Positions 32,705-45,085 are shown, counted from the first letter of the stretch. The stretch is DNA of 64,000 bases from Dendrolimus kikuchii (GCA_019925095.2 CM034397.1:7397763-7461762), one strand, 5' to 3'. Notes: generated by a model not told the origin, from the sequence alone. Translations and numbers: made by a program.

Positions 32705-33030
32705 ATGCAATTCGGTTGCGCGTGGGCGCCAAGTAAGTTAGTTATGAATGAGTGTTTCATACTAACGAAAAAATTTTCGTCGCATCTGTCAAACTTCATT
32801 GCAGGTTATCAAGTACAATACGTAAGTGTGCATTCTTGTCTATTGTTCAATGTTTTAGGAGATTTTATACATTTAAAGGTTCTAGCATATTAGTAACAAA
32901 AATTATAAAAAGCATATTAGTAACAAAAATACTACTGTTGCAGATATACTTAAAATATGCCAAAATTTAAGCGAAGATTTAGTGAAGGATGAAAATAAAA
33001 TAAAAGAAGCAATTAAATTTGTAATGGAAG
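32705..33030 (+). CDS. Possible pair of small exons, unknown gene
   Basis: 32705-32732 (ATG..., donor GTAAGT at 32733) and 32944-33030 (acceptor TACTGTTGCAG, donor GTAAGT at 33031) join in phase 1. The second encodes a helical, charged ILKICQNLSEDL...EGK-type segment and would continue in phase 1 to an unseen exon. A 24-base direct repeat (CATATTAGTAACAAAAAT twice) lies in the intervening intron. No homologue recognised; the DNA may be a decayed transposon exon. Confidence 0.22.
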
Positions 33031-33255
33031 GTAAGTTAGAATTCAGTGCCAGGAATACAAAACTCGGCCCACGAGGATTGTATTTATATAGATGTATTGA
33101 ATTTTTATTATAATGTGCTGTTGGTAAGATCAAACAACTGTTGGGTCACCATTTATTACTATGACCCGCCATTTTTTATGACGCCAAAAAAAACAAGACC
33201 AAATTTAGATTAGTAATGTTTAATTAATATCATAAAAGAAGTTCCAAATTTGGTT

Positions 33256-33520
33256 TTAAATATAAAATAAAGACAGAAATGTTGATAATTTGTTTTTTAT
33301 CCGCAATACATTCAAGTGTCCGGGGCTGCCCGAACTTCCTCTATATCTTACAACTACTGGTATATCTGGACACGTGTCAATTTCATTAAACGATCTTCCA
33401 AAAGCAGCTGCTTTAAGCCTTATGAGCGCTCCAATCTCAAGAGCCATCTGCGTGTAGTATCTAATTATGATACATTGAGCGCTGCTATATGTGGCTGTAT
33501 ATCAACGGCGTCTAGAGATC
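33256..33520 (-). pseudogene. Protein-like remnant, unknown origin
   Basis: The minus strand reads AVDIQPHIAALNV, a stop, then in another frame MALEIGALIRLKAAAFGR, SFNEIDTCPDIPVVVRYRG and SSGSPGHLNVLRIKNK. The codon texture is protein-like across about 80 codons, with a stop and a frame change in the middle. A transposase or polyprotein remnant is possible; I do not recognise the family. Confidence 0.3.
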
Positions 33521-34424
33521 ATTAGACACCTTCTAAAGCAATCTCGTCCTATATCCATCGATAGGAGCTGGGAAATATGTCTTACACTGTAGATTTTCTT
33601 ATCAGACACAGAATAAAATATTTCGCACTAGCTGGACACTTCATTCGTGTCCTACTTGCACTTTATTATATATCTTTCAAGATATTGAAATGACACCTTA
33701 AACGGAAATTTATTTAAATATTTAATTTTCGTTGAAATCCGTTGAGCTGATTCGAAACCTATTCAAGACAGATTTTCAGACAAACTGACAGGCAAAATTT
33801 CTAACAAAATAATTTATAATTAGATATCTTATAAACAGCAGTTTTCAATCATATTGAAAAATTTGTTTTGAAATAATAAACAGGCAGTTCAATTTTATCG
33901 GTGTAGATTTATACGTCAGGTATATTGATACAACATATTGCCCCAGTGGGGCAATTTTGTCTTTGTACTTAATCCTTGGCTGGAACACTCGATTCTACAG
34001 ATGTGTGTGCAATAAATCGATAATATAGCTCCTAATGCTCTGATATTGTGGTCGGATAATAAACAGGGCATTGTCGGTAGAGGCACTAGTGCAGGATTAT
34101 CAGGGCAATATCCGCCGAAGCGAACACGTCGCATTACCAATAGGTATATAGCAATAACTAAGGTATACGTATATTGTTTTGCTGTAAATAGATTATTATA
34201 GTTTTACCGCCGTACTCAGAGTCGAATAATGATTCAGTTTAAATGACGGCAACTGAGTTTCTCGTTTTACTTGCTGAGAAAATAAATCTTCATTTATAGC
34301 ACACATACACTCAAATGTTATATTGAATTTTAAATGGTGTACGTACTTGCTAGTCAAATCGACTAAAGCCGATATTAGACGTTAACGATATTAGATCAAC
34401 CAAATTAAATCAATTTAGTTGACC
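33521..34424. other. AT-rich stretch with Helitron/SINE-like phrases
   Basis: Around 33730-33910 are GAAATCCGTTGAGCTGATTC and CAGACAAACTGACAGGCAAA, phrases of dispersed insect repeats similar to those at 15400-15540. No boundaries could be set. Confidence 0.35.
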
Positions 34425-34610
34425 TCGGACAATAGATCGGTATGGCAATCCAGCGCGGAAACGTAGTCAGTCTTCTGGGCACCTTACTCATAGGAGACGG
34501 TGACTTAAGCTCAATATTCTATAAGTACTCTTGAGGTATAGGTAGAATACCACATAACTAAGTTAAGTTTTATTAAGTTGTATTCGATTCTAATGTCTTA
34601 GTTTAATCAA
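34425..34610 (+). mobile_element. LINE 3' remnant (family L-QRGN), copy 2
   Basis: GGCAATCCAGCGCGGAAACG, CTTCTGGGCACCTTACTCAT and GGAGACGGTGACTTAAGCTC are shared with 61440-61545 (plus), followed by the same TTGTATTCGATT tail. Confidence 0.65.
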
Positions 34611-36267
34611 TTATATTTAATTGATCTGTCTAATATCAGCATAAATAATAATATTTCGAATGAAAATCTAAATGTAAAAAAATAGATTTTTTTAAATTTT
34701 TGTTATTCTAATTTGTCATGATTCCCTTACATCTTCATTTCAAACAGCCGTTCTTTTACTCCTTCGCTAAGAGCCTGTATTAACCAATTAAGGTATAGTA
34801 AATAGAATGCTTTGTTAAAAAACAACCCTTTCACTTGGTTTGCCGTATAACATTCCATCACAGAAAATGATCCTTACAATCTACACTATCACTATGATTT
34901 GGTGTAATAATACAAGATGTGTTTATTTTTTCAAAATCAACCGATTCGATTCCTGACAAGGACATACGATTTTTCAAAAATCTAATGATACCCTTTTAGT
35001 TTTCGTCAAAATCGGCCTCTATACTCCTTTGAGTGTTTTTCGCTATTTCGTATAGTTTAGGATTATGGTTCTGAAGACCCACTTGAAAAATTCACACTGT
35101 ATAACATTTTTGTTTTTGTGTATACCACCGTCGCCAATATCATCTCAATTCATTTCTGGGGTTGTCCGGATGAGATTGCTTTTTATCGACAAGATCAACT
35201 TTTGTGCATAATTCGATATATCGTCTGTAAGTATATGTTCGTATTGGTGTACCATAAAGTAATATCTATCACAATTTACTTATAAAAGTTGAAATACTTC
35301 AGAGATTTTATAATCAGGGATTAATAAGACGATTTCTGTAGCAACCTTGTTGCTAAATAGAATCAGGGTTGCGTAGCATTAACTGTCCTGTATTGAGTCC
35401 GTTCTAATCCGTTAATCCGTGATCGTAAGCAGGGGATTCGGCTAATATCAGGGCATTTACTGTTAATGAAGGGATGATCCCCGCGTGACTTGTGCAATGG
35501 CGTGAGGAGTGGAGGGCATAATCCAATTTTATAGCTTGCTTCTCTTTGTTAAAAGCGGAGTTGAACACTCAATTGGCGTCTGATGTTATTGAGTATTAAA
35601 ATAGTCATTTATGCAACAAAAAGAGGATCGTTCTGATCCAATTAACATTCTTATATTATTTAGGACTATTTACTTTTAATTATAATCATTATGTTAATAC
35701 GTGAAACAAATGTACCCCTTATTACGAAAATTTCGCGGACGGAGGAGTATCAAATTTCGCACACTTATAGTTTATATAGAGAAATAGTGCAGAATGCTAA
35801 TATATTTTTAAAATTGTGCATATAAAATACATTAAATCAATAAAAAAACATTACACACACTACCATGTATTGTATTTGACACACACGAACATATATACTC
35901 TTTTGTTTATTGTTAAAGTCAAATTAATTTATATTGATATATTGATTATAGAAGTCTTTGACAACAGAACCTTAATAATGTTCAAACTTATAATTAACAT
36001 TAATTATGGTCGAATTTCGATCACTGGGCGACCACTAGTAAATGTAATTTTTCTATGCCTCGCTGGCCAAACATGATGCAACTTAACTTTTGTACCAACC
36101 ATCATGTCTACTCTGTCTGATATGTATACACTCATGTTAATGAAATCAATTCTCTTTGTCTACTGTTTTTTGTGAGTGTTGCGTTTAAACTTTAAAAAGG
36201 AGAAGAGTTCTGTAATAGAGTAGCTAGCAATAAAATCAACTGAAATACTTCATACCATCTTACAGAA
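34611..36267. other. AT-rich stretch, nothing recognised
   Basis: It includes a (CA)-rich run and an 86-codon ORF (35816-36076) that has no protein-like features. No repeats matched within the window. Confidence 0.4.
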
Positions 36268-36546
36268 CACCTCTAGATGGAGCTTATGGGAACAAAAATG
36301 AATGAAGTAAAGCATTTTTTACAACATTGCGTGCATAAACTTATACAGTATACACGTGGTCTTCGTCTGTGTAATTTGGTAATAATTATATCCGCTAGAA
36401 ACCATTCCACCTTTGTCCGTACTAAATCGATTATTTAGTACTAAGTTCTCATAATACGGCGCGATCGCCTTCCTACAGTAAAATCGGCTTTCTTTAGCCA
36501 GTTTCACTCTGAAAACTCGGGGATCTGTCTACCTATTTTGTTCGTC
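36268..36546. repeat. Interspersed repeat family R-T, intact copy
   Basis: Text shared with 50172-50730: CCTCTAGATGGAGCTTATG, TTCGTCTGTGTAATTTGGTA, TTAGTACTAAGTTCTC, GATCGCCTTCCTACAGTA and CACTCTGAAAACTCGGGG. This copy shows what the other looked like before a SINE landed in it. Confidence 0.75.
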
Positions 36547-38235
36547 TGAAGCCGCAACCTTCTAGATTTTGTACAGAAGTTTTTGGCGGGAACTGAAAGG
36601 AGACGTTGTGCTGTGTAGTTTTATTTTCTAAAACTGTGTAAATTTTACAGACTCCAAAATGAACAATAGTTGTAGAATATTGAGTTTTTGAGTAATAATT
36701 ATGTTTTTGTGAGAAATGTGAACTGTATAGCAAAATGTGGCCTTTCGATTATTCACAAGAACTCCGTTGAATTATTTTCATGGTGACATTTTGAAGGAAA
36801 GACTATAGTATAGTGTTTTGGCTCTCACTTTTTTAAAAAGTAAATAATTTTAAAATTTATTGTTCCATGTATCATCTACACAATTTGATTAAACCGATTC
36901 TTTCTTTTTTTAAATGGTTTTGCAAGCTTCATAGTTCTGTTTAGTGTGAAGCATTCATAATAATAATTAGTCAAACTTTCAACCAATGAAACAAATGGGC
37001 ATCAGGTAAAAAATCCGAACCTTTGTGAACCCTTTACAAAGTATTCCACGGCCATGATGTTCCCGCTCTTGAGTAGGTACAATTTGTGTAATGGATTTCT
37101 ATAATAATAGTGTATAATTTCCCGTCTAGACCGATCAATCGTAAATGCCCATGACCTGTAAAGACTCTCAGATCGTTTTTGGGAGAAGTATTGAATACTT
37201 AAATATATTTACGAATTTATCACATACATTGTAGTTTGATGTTAAGAAACAAATATAAAATAGAATATTATTATATTTTATTGTATAACATTAGAGACAG
37301 TTCAAGAAGTTTAAGTATAAAGAACAATAGACAAACAATATTAATTTATTTCAGATAACTAACTAACTAAACGAAATTGATTATACTAAGCACAATAAGC
37401 AAGCTGACCATGCAAAGCATAATAATACACATAGCCAAAGTGGCTGCGACCAAAGGTGTCAAATGCAGCTTTCTCGCAAAAATATTTTAAAAATTACAGG
37501 GTAAATAGAGCTAGAAATGTGATATTTATTTTTAGTGTCTGAAAGTTTGTAATATGAATACGAGTATTTCTACGAAAATCTTTAGTATTATAAAATTCTA
37601 AACATGCCGTGTCTAAGAAATGTATTACACTTCTTAAGGGTTTCGGCATATGTCATTTGGCTAAGGAATTTTAAAAACCATTTCACTACGATACTATACA
37701 AGTATCCATAGGTTATTCCCTGCGAGTTTGGTTCTCTGGATCTCACAGGTCCTTATTTCGAATCTTAAAAGGGTTAATTTTGGTATGGACTTTTATATCA
37801 TTTATTCTGGTCGGTATGTTTCTGGTGCCCCAAAAGGCTACATTATACACTCATGACACATAAAAATTACTTGACACCTGGATATATATTCATTACTTTT
37901 TAATGATGATTTTTAGTCAAATCACCAGTATTCCATAATAATCTTAAAGATGGAAGAAATATAGCTGAAGCAAGCAAAAGGACTTTTACTCAATTAACCG
38001 TAAAGACAAAGGACATTGGCCGAATTGTTTTGGACTTATCTGATTTGTCACCAAATGTAGCGTGTGCCTTTTCTTTTATAAATCTTTTATGCGAATAATT
38101 TTATGCTCCACAGACATAAATCTTTGAGCCTTAATTATGTATTTAATGTTAATCATTTTGTAATATCAATTTATCATAAAGAAATTATATGAATTTCGGA
38201 AGTGGAATAATATTTAATAATAATAATAATAATAA
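36547..38235. other. AT-rich stretch, nothing recognised beyond a short repeat start
   Basis: 37588-37625 carries the start of family R-H (AAATTCTAAACATGCCGTG). An (AAT)n run at about 38213-38236 borders the next SINE. The rest is unassigned. Confidence 0.4.
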
Positions 38236-38465
38236 TCGGCACACAAACACACATATTGTATATCCCCAAATTAGCAAGTTACGCTTGTGTTATGGGTAAT
38301 ATACAACGGACTACTCTGGGGCCGATCCCAGACACTCAGACCATAGTAAATAACGGAGAAAATACGTTTTCGAAATTTAAACTATACCAGGAATCGAACC
38401 CGGAGCCTCTGTGTTGTAGTGAAGTAGGCCGACAAAGGCTTAGCCCGCTCAACCACAGAGGCCGT
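38236..38465 (-). mobile_element. tRNA-derived SINE
   Basis: Minus strand: head CGGCCTCTGTGGTTGAGCGG (box A inside), box B GGGTTCGATTCC, body with GGCCCCAGAGTAG and CACAAGCGTAACTTGC, and an (ATT)n tail at the 3' end (38213-38236). This is a recognisable Pol III-type SINE. Confidence 0.85.
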
Positions 38466-38936
38466 CAAATTTTTAAAACTAAAAGATGTTTAATAATAAA
38501 AATAAAGTCGTAGGAAGACAAAACTAATTACCTACTCAGCTATAAAATTACAGAACAACTAAAGCCAAGTCTTAGAAACTGGCCATGTTGAAGTGGCTCC
38601 GCACCAAGGAGCTGCTCTTCTCGCAAATTATGACCATCGCAGTCTCCCTCTGGCCGTTTAAATAATCTCGGCGTGCAATAAAAACCGACTGGGCAATATA
38701 TTGCAAGTACGCCGAGGCCATTAGAGGGCACAGTGTAAACATCCTTGCAGACTAATGGCCTGACCATGGGTAAATTTACCCTTTGGCGTTTGCACAGCTT
38801 GTGTACTGTCGCAGAGGATTACTCTGTACTTTAGAAATTATTATTTTCACAATTCTGAATTTAAATTCAAGTTATATTAAAATATATTTTTTAATTTAAG
38901 TAATATTAAACGATTGTTGTATTGTTGATAAATGAA
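38466..38936. other. Unassigned, with GC-rich block at 38560-38780
   Basis: The block contains GACTCCGCACC-like text (GGCTCCGCACCAAGGAGCTG) and an open minus frame of 75 codons ending in a LEEQLLGAEPLQHG-like run. It looks like a LINE end, but no second copy was found. Confidence 0.3.
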
Positions 38937-39047
38937 TAAAATTGATTATTAAGACATTTAATTTATTATACATATTATATTTTACAGACATTTAATTTAT
39001 AATATAATACGTATATATTATAAATTAAATGTCTTAATAATCAATTT
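38937..39047. repeat. AT-rich foldback, ~28-bp arms
   Basis: ATTGATTATTAAGACATTTAATTTAT on the left is the inverse of 39018-39045 on the right. The same arm core (GACATTTAATTTAT) also occurs once more in direct orientation in the loop, at 38989. Confidence 0.8.
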
Positions 39048-39789
39048 ATTGTGGATTCATTCATGAAGTTTTCATACACTACATATACGAGTCGTACTTA
39101 TACACAACTACTTGTTTTTCAGAAATCGATAAATTAACTCATAATCATGATACTGAAAACTAAGCAAGTTAAGCTTACGGGGTATACAACTGACAGTTCG
39201 TGTAATTTTGGATAATTCGAAACATCTTCGTATTTTATAGCATCATTTAACGAATTTAGAACCATATATTTATAAAAATGGAATCTTAAAAATCTGTTAA
39301 ACAATTTATCATTGATGCTCTATCCTGGAAAATTAGAATTTGATAGGTAAAGTTTATCGAACACGATTTTAACTATAAAAAGATGGTAATAATATATTTA
39401 TAAATCTTTTTACATTCAGTAGATGAAGTTGATAACGACAGGGTGTATTATAAAAATATATCTCATATTAACACAAACTTTTCCTATTTTAATACAGCCC
39501 CAGGCAAGTTTTGAACTCTCGCCATTTGCTCCCCTCTTGAATTACCATCCGCGAGACTATACACGAAAATATGGTGAAAGTTTTATACAAACGTCAAAAG
39601 CATCCCTGTCTTGGTGCGATGACCTTAAAGTCAGAGTCCAGTTTCCAAGTAATGTTCTTCACTTCTCTTATATTATTCAACATTCCAAACTACTGACAAC
39701 ATAATTTGTTTATGGCAACACAAAAAAGCACAGAATCAGTCTTCAACGCGAACTAAAAAGAATGATATGATAATCAGTATTATCATTAT
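39048..39789. other. AT-rich stretch, nothing recognised
   Basis: No element ends or exon-like frames seen. A 93-codon ORF at 39423-39704 shows no protein signature. Confidence 0.4.
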
Positions 39790-40400
39790 GTTTGTATGTC
39801 TTTTGAGACCACGGGCCACAAAAATGGCCCGGACATTTGGAAGGCTTGCGTGGGGCCATGGGAAGGCCAACACGTAGAGGCCCTTTGACAAATTTAATGT
39901 AAATGTGGCGTGACACTGACCGGCGATTATCCCTGTCTACAACATATAGTGATACACCCAAGGACAAGCCCCGGCCAGTGTAGGACTATTGTGGGAAATG
40001 AGGACAAAAAGTACCGGGCTATTGGGGTGAACTGCTAGTGGTACAAGGGGTCTGGGAATATGGGGACTATGGCGTCTGCCCGTCGCAATGTTCGGGGAAC
40101 ATGGAAAAATGGGCAGGCGGTGACTCGCCACTCCCTGCATGGGCCCCTAAGAATGCCATAGAAGGCAGGGGCAACATAGGTGTGAGTGGCTAAGGGGTGT
40201 AGAGAGGTGGGCTACAGGTTCACCGTAGCTACTTCCGACGTGATGCCATTTATCACTTCCACCCCTGGAGCTTGAGTCTTAGCTCTAGCGATCTCCACTC
40301 CGTGCCGGCTGGTTAAGACAAGCACGGAGGTGGGGGCCTTGCCTTAGCCCCCGGAGTCAGGTACAAGGTGTCGCTACTCACCTACTTCTCCCCCCCCCCC
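39790..40400 (+). mobile_element. Probable LINE 3' untranslated region
   Basis: A 600-base GC-rich island in AT-rich DNA, with GGGGCCATGGGAAGGCCAAC, GGACAAGCCCCGGCCAGTG and GACCACGGAGGTGGGGGCC-like text, ending in a C-run and (TTA)n. Composition and position of the simple tail fit an untranslated retroelement end; no ORF is preserved and there is no second copy in the window. Confidence 0.4.
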
Positions 40401-40636
40401 TTTTATTATTATTATTGGTTTTTTTTCTCCTTTTTCGTTATTGTTGTTAAATACTCACATATATTAATTCTGAAGTGGGTTGTTTTGCAATTGCCGCCGA
40501 TTTTTTCATGACGTGCAGCATAATATTAAGTTTTAAAAGTATCTTAAGGGTCTTTTAAACGAATGATATAACTATTTTTGTATGATAGGACAGAATCAGT
40601 TGTCAGTGTGAATTAAAAAGAATGATAATCTATCTA

Positions 40637-40880
40637 AAATATAAAATTCTAAACATGTCATATCTGTATATTGAAGATAATAAAAGAAAGCAACTGGAAT
40701 AGACTATATAAACGATGGAGTATACGACGCAATTTTTTTAGATTTCATGTATGTTTGTTCAGGATTCACGTAAAAACTACTCTGCCGATTTCGATGTTGT
40801 TTTCGCTGATAGACAGCAAATTTTTAGACTTAAAATCTGAAATCTAACAATTTCAAGTCAAGCGTGGACGAAGTCGTGTG
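40637..40880 (+). repeat. Interspersed repeat family R-H, copy 3 with internal deletion
   Basis: It starts ATAAAATTCTAAACATGTC, passes GGATTCACGTAAAAACTAC and GCCGATTTCGATGTTG, then jumps to ATTTCAAGTCAAGCGTGGAC, missing about 250 bases present in the other copies. Confidence 0.65.
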
Positions 40881-42825
40881 CATACCCTAATTATGACAAT
40901 ATAAACAGTGTTCTTCTATATTTACCCAATATTGAATTTCTACATATATGTATGTTAACGCCAATCCATTTGGTCACCGCCTTTTATTCTTTTTTCCTTC
41001 GCTACATCTGTCATTATCCCCTTTAAAGTGCGCAATTTCAAGTTGAACTGATATTTTGACAGTTTTATTTATAATTTTATGTCAAATAAATGTTGTTAGC
41101 TTAAAAGATAACTATCCTACTACATATTCTTGCCAAATTCATAAGTTATGGTTATAAGTTAAGATTATGAGATTTATTTTCATCAGAATCTTAATTCCGT
41201 TTTTCTCACTAATCACCCCGCGATTCCTGTCCACCCATTTTTACGGTATATTAATTTCACGTTGTGTACTTTTGTCCTTCCGCAATCCATGGCCCCGTTA
41301 TATGTGTCTCTTGGCGCATTCTACACACGCTCATATTATCCCGCGTGCTGGGAGCCACCCCAGCCTTGAAGGAACCCCAAGACGAGAAGATCAAGAGGAA
41401 GACGTGCCTGTCTGGTGTAAACTATCTTGTAATTTTTTTTAGTCTTCTTTGTAGTTTAGTCTTTCCTCTCTTATTCCCGCTCGCATTCCGCACATACATA
41501 TTTTCTAAACTTGTAGATTATCTTAACCTTATACTGTTTAAGGGCCGCATTCACACTATATTTCTAAAGTGGGTAGTTTTGAAATTACCGCTCATTTATT
41601 ATTCGCCGCTAATGAGCGATGGAAACCATTGTCGAACACACGTTAGATCTATCCAGACGCATAGTCTCCCGTGCCACAAGACCAATTATGAACGTTGCGT
41701 TTCAACATTTACAACGTATGTAGATGCTTCAAAAAGTCACAAAACTCATACGCAAACCAATGCAACCACAGGATGCAACGAGGCATTAAATTATAATGAC
41801 AGATAAATAGCCTATTATCAGAGTTAAACATCATTTCAACGCACGAGCAGATCTGTCGAATTCCCTCTGAACATGCTTACTTTAACTTAATTTAATTATA
41901 TCGAAATCAGCAAACATCAACTGATTGCCACAAAATTAATCAAATATTATACGCAAAATAATTATCAAAAACAGTCTCATACAAGAGGACGTTCAGTCAA
42001 ACGAGCTAAATGTGAATGTGCAAATGCAGTACCTACCTGTAATTAATTTACTGTTAAAATTTATTACAATAGATAGATGTTACGTAAAAAGCTTGATAGT
42101 CGTTTATCAAGAGCAACAGTTATTGATTGAAAAAAAAAGTCACCGCCGCCTATAGAAATTTGCAACACTAAAGGTGTCGTCAATGAGTTGTGATGAAATA
42201 TGATAGATACATTTCTTAAAAATTCTGACATCGAAGCGTAGAAAGAATACTTCAAAAGAAAGTCTCTTTTCGATCGTTATCGTACATAAATGTACTATAA
42301 AACCTTTGTGTAGTAAAATGTAGTAGCTCCACACCACTGGCGATTAGACTTGTAATATTTTATTAAAGAATGTATAACATTAATAAATAAAGTTATATTA
42401 CTTATGTATTCCCAAGATTCTGCTACACATGAGTAAGTTTACATTCATAAATAAATACTGATAATTTGAAATATACGTATAGATAAATTGGCAGTTTCAT
42501 ACAAATTCAAATGTATATATTAGTATATATACATTTGAACGTGATTTTTTTTTGTTTGTTCCTTCTTTAACGCATTTAAAATAAACCAATTATCATAGAA
42601 TTTAATATATTACGTATTAATGGGCGTTATTAATGGATAACGGAGATAAACATGGGAGACTTTCATCTTCATAAATGGGACATCTTTTCACTTAATCAAA
42701 ACCTATTAAAAATCCTTGTTAACAATACAATCAAAAACTTCGCTATCGATTCAGTAAAGAACTAAAGTAGAAGAAAAGAAAAGTAACTAATGCACTGCGA
42801 TAGAAAAGCAATTAAGTAGATGTAT
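40881..42825. other. Non-coding stretch with a 180-codon ORF of doubtful value
   Basis: The plus frame 41264-41806 is open but shows no motif. AAGTGGGTAGTTTTGAAATT at 41568 resembles GAAGTGGGTTGTTTTGCAAT at 40473, hinting at a dispersed repeat. 42506-42539 is a perfect 15-bp hairpin (TTCAAATGTATATAT arm, 4-nt loop). Confidence 0.35.
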
Positions 42826-43143
42826 AGCGCAATACACACCAAAGCCGCCGATCCGCCGACACAGCCAGCCGAGGCAACCTAAAGACGTATATTAAAAGAA
42901 TCATGTCGACAACATGCGCTCGCGCGTGCTGCCCGCCGACATGTTAACTGCATGTCGGCGGCTTGCATTCGCAAGCGCTCAGTCTCGGCGACACTCAAGG
43001 GTAGCGACGTTATTTATTTTTTATTTCTCATCTCAAGCCGCCGACATGTTGCGTACAAAGTTTTCCAACTTGCCAAGTATCCCACTGACAAAAAGTTGCC
43101 GACATAGGTGGGCGGGTTTGGCGACTTTGGTGTGTATTGCGCT
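42826..43143. mobile_element. MITE with 24-bp terminal inverted repeats, 318 bp
   Basis: The left end AGCGCAATACACACCAAAGC and the reverse complement of the right end agree in 23 of 24 bases. TAT flanks both sides, a likely 3-bp target duplication. The interior is GC-rich, with CGCCGACATG / CATGTCGGCG as an internal hairpin (42934-42960) and GCCGCCGACATG repeated near the right side. There is no coding capacity beyond an accidental 80-codon frame. A cut-and-paste DNA transposon family is likely, superfamily unknown. Confidence 0.85.
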
Positions 43144-43984
43144 TATAAAATACTAGGCATTTTATTTTATCGAACCGTGGCTTCGTGATGTGGAAATGAA
43201 CGTGTCGGTTGTCGAAGCGACGGTTTAACTACAAGTCGGAACTGCACAGTCATTCAATTGATTTCTAACGTTTGATCGAATCTGATGAGTATGTCTGCAA
43301 CTGTACACAAATTGTAGAAACAAGTTATTTTAAAGCTAAGGACGGAAATAAACGGTTCTTTTCTGCATTTAAATTTTCAAATAAATCTAACTATGTCAAC
43401 GTTAAAAAATAAACGAACTTCATTATTAAAAAAGGTTTAATACGTGATTTTTTTATCTAGAATTACTTAAGTTATCTTTTGTTGTGAGAGCAAATAAATA
43501 ATAATAATTATTATTATACTAAATTTGGTTAGGTTAGTGAATATATTAAAACTCATAAATATTAATAATACTAGTTCCTGAAAAAAATAGCTGTGACACA
43601 AACAGACAGACACAATCCAATCCGATAAAACACAATCCGGTGTCTTTGTCAGTGCCTCACTATAAAGATCTCTTTGCTTTCAGGTCTATTATTGTCCTCA
43701 TTATGAAAGAGTGCAATGACGAGTAATTTGTATAGAAGCATAAAAGTGGATTTACCAATTCAAGTTTTACGCTTTGGTTTGCGTAATATTATGAGTGTTG
43801 TGTTGTTTTAGAATACGGTTATAGTTATTTGACAATGTATGTCACTAATTCCTTGGAAGATGGAACGGCCGCTTGTTTGGAACGCGACGTGTGTAGACAC
43901 TAGCGCCGTCACCTCTTCCAATGACTGAGTTAGAGGCTGGCGACGCTGCTTTAAAATCTGAAGCTCTCAAACGGCGCAAATAGG
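43144..43984. other. AT-rich stretch, nothing recognised
   Basis: No repeats or coding frames assigned; GACAGACACAATCCAATCCG at about 43604 recalls dispersed repeat tails seen at 15500 and 33880. Confidence 0.35.
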
Positions 43985-44235
43985 TATGGGTTACATATTT
44001 GTGCCGTTTGGAGATGAAATATTAAGTCCGTGGGGTCCATCAGTAAAGAGTTTCTTCAAAAAAATTTGCAAGAAACTCTTCGATGCCACCCGTGATCAGA
44101 AGCCTGGCTCATATTTCGCCCAACAAATAAGCATCGCGATACAGCACGGCAATGCAGCCAGCCTTCTGGGCATGCTCCCATCTGGCAGCCATTTGTTACA
44201 CAGTCTACAATCGCTTATACTATTTATAACTTAGT
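43985..44235 (+). pseudogene. LINE ORF2 C-terminal remnant (family L-QRGN), copy 3
   Basis: An open 82-codon frame: YIFVPFGDEILSPWGPS, CKKLFDATRDQKPGSYFAQ, ISIAIQHGNAASLLGM. It ends a few codons later at TAG. The same C-terminal block occurs, more broken, at 13187-13405 (minus) and 61295-61545 (plus). Confidence 0.65.
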
Positions 44236-44784
44236 TTATTTTTAATAACTAAATTATAAAAAATAATCAACTTTATTTTTATATGACGGTTTAACGATCA
44301 GTTCAAAAGTTGATCGCCTGTGCAGTGTAGTAAGCCTGATTAAAAGTTGCGTTAGTTTTAACTGGCAATGCCAGATTAGTTTCTGATAAAACAAATGATG
44401 ATAGACTAAACTTTCAAACCGAAATTGAAAATCTAAAGAAGTTATTGAACTGTCTGCTCGGTATATTTCTTCGGATGGTAATTACCTTTACTGGTAGTAC
44501 GAATAATAAAGGTGTTATGTCTAGAGGGAATAAAATTAATTAAAAATTGGAATAATATAACCTGAAATTACGAATACATGTCGGGTAGTTATGTGGGGAA
44601 TATAAGTAAAACTATGGCTTTATTACGACGTTTTGGCCACGTTTTAGTAGAAATGATCACGGAAGACAAAGATGTCAAGTGTGAATGAGTAATGTTAAAG
44701 TCGTTATTTAGCTTATCCTCAATTTCTTTATTTTAATTAATTAATTTTAGTCTATAGTTATTATTTACTCTATGGGAGCCTTTT

Positions 44785-45085
44785 TTTTTTTTTGGCCAGG
44801 GGAAATCCGTTTGAGGACTAAGCCGCGACAGGCACAGAAGCCTGGGGGGATGTTCGCGACCTGTGTGAGTGTGTGGGATTCGCCAGATCGGGGGTGGCAC
44901 TAGCGTGCCCGGTCAGAACCGGTGCCACGCTATTGCCACTCCCCAGTTAGGGATACCCACTAAAACCCCTGGGTGTTCCGTCCTGCGCCTTATGCCAGGG
45001 CTACGGGAAATGGGCTGCCCGACTCCGCAGTGCCCTGGCAGGCGTGGGCCCCCCTCACTGGGCCTCTTCCTACTCTATGGGAGCC
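44785..45085 (+). mobile_element. LINE-type 3' region (family L-GGGATTCGCC), copy 3
   Basis: Poly-T-led block with GGGGAAATCCGTTTGAGGAC, GTGGGATTCGCCAGATC, GCGCCTTATGCCAGGGCTA. It ends where the sequence returns to AT-rich DNA; ACTCTATGGGAGCCT occurs both before (44768) and after (45072) it, a 15-base direct repeat that looks like a target-site duplication. Confidence 0.7.

Noticed and set aside
41264..41806. 180-codon ORF
   Set aside because: No recognisable domain, no splice support, low-complexity hydrophobic/Ser-Thr-rich text; likely chance or repeat-derived.
42914..43156. 80-codon ORF
   Set aside because: It lies almost entirely inside the MITE and follows its inverted repeats.
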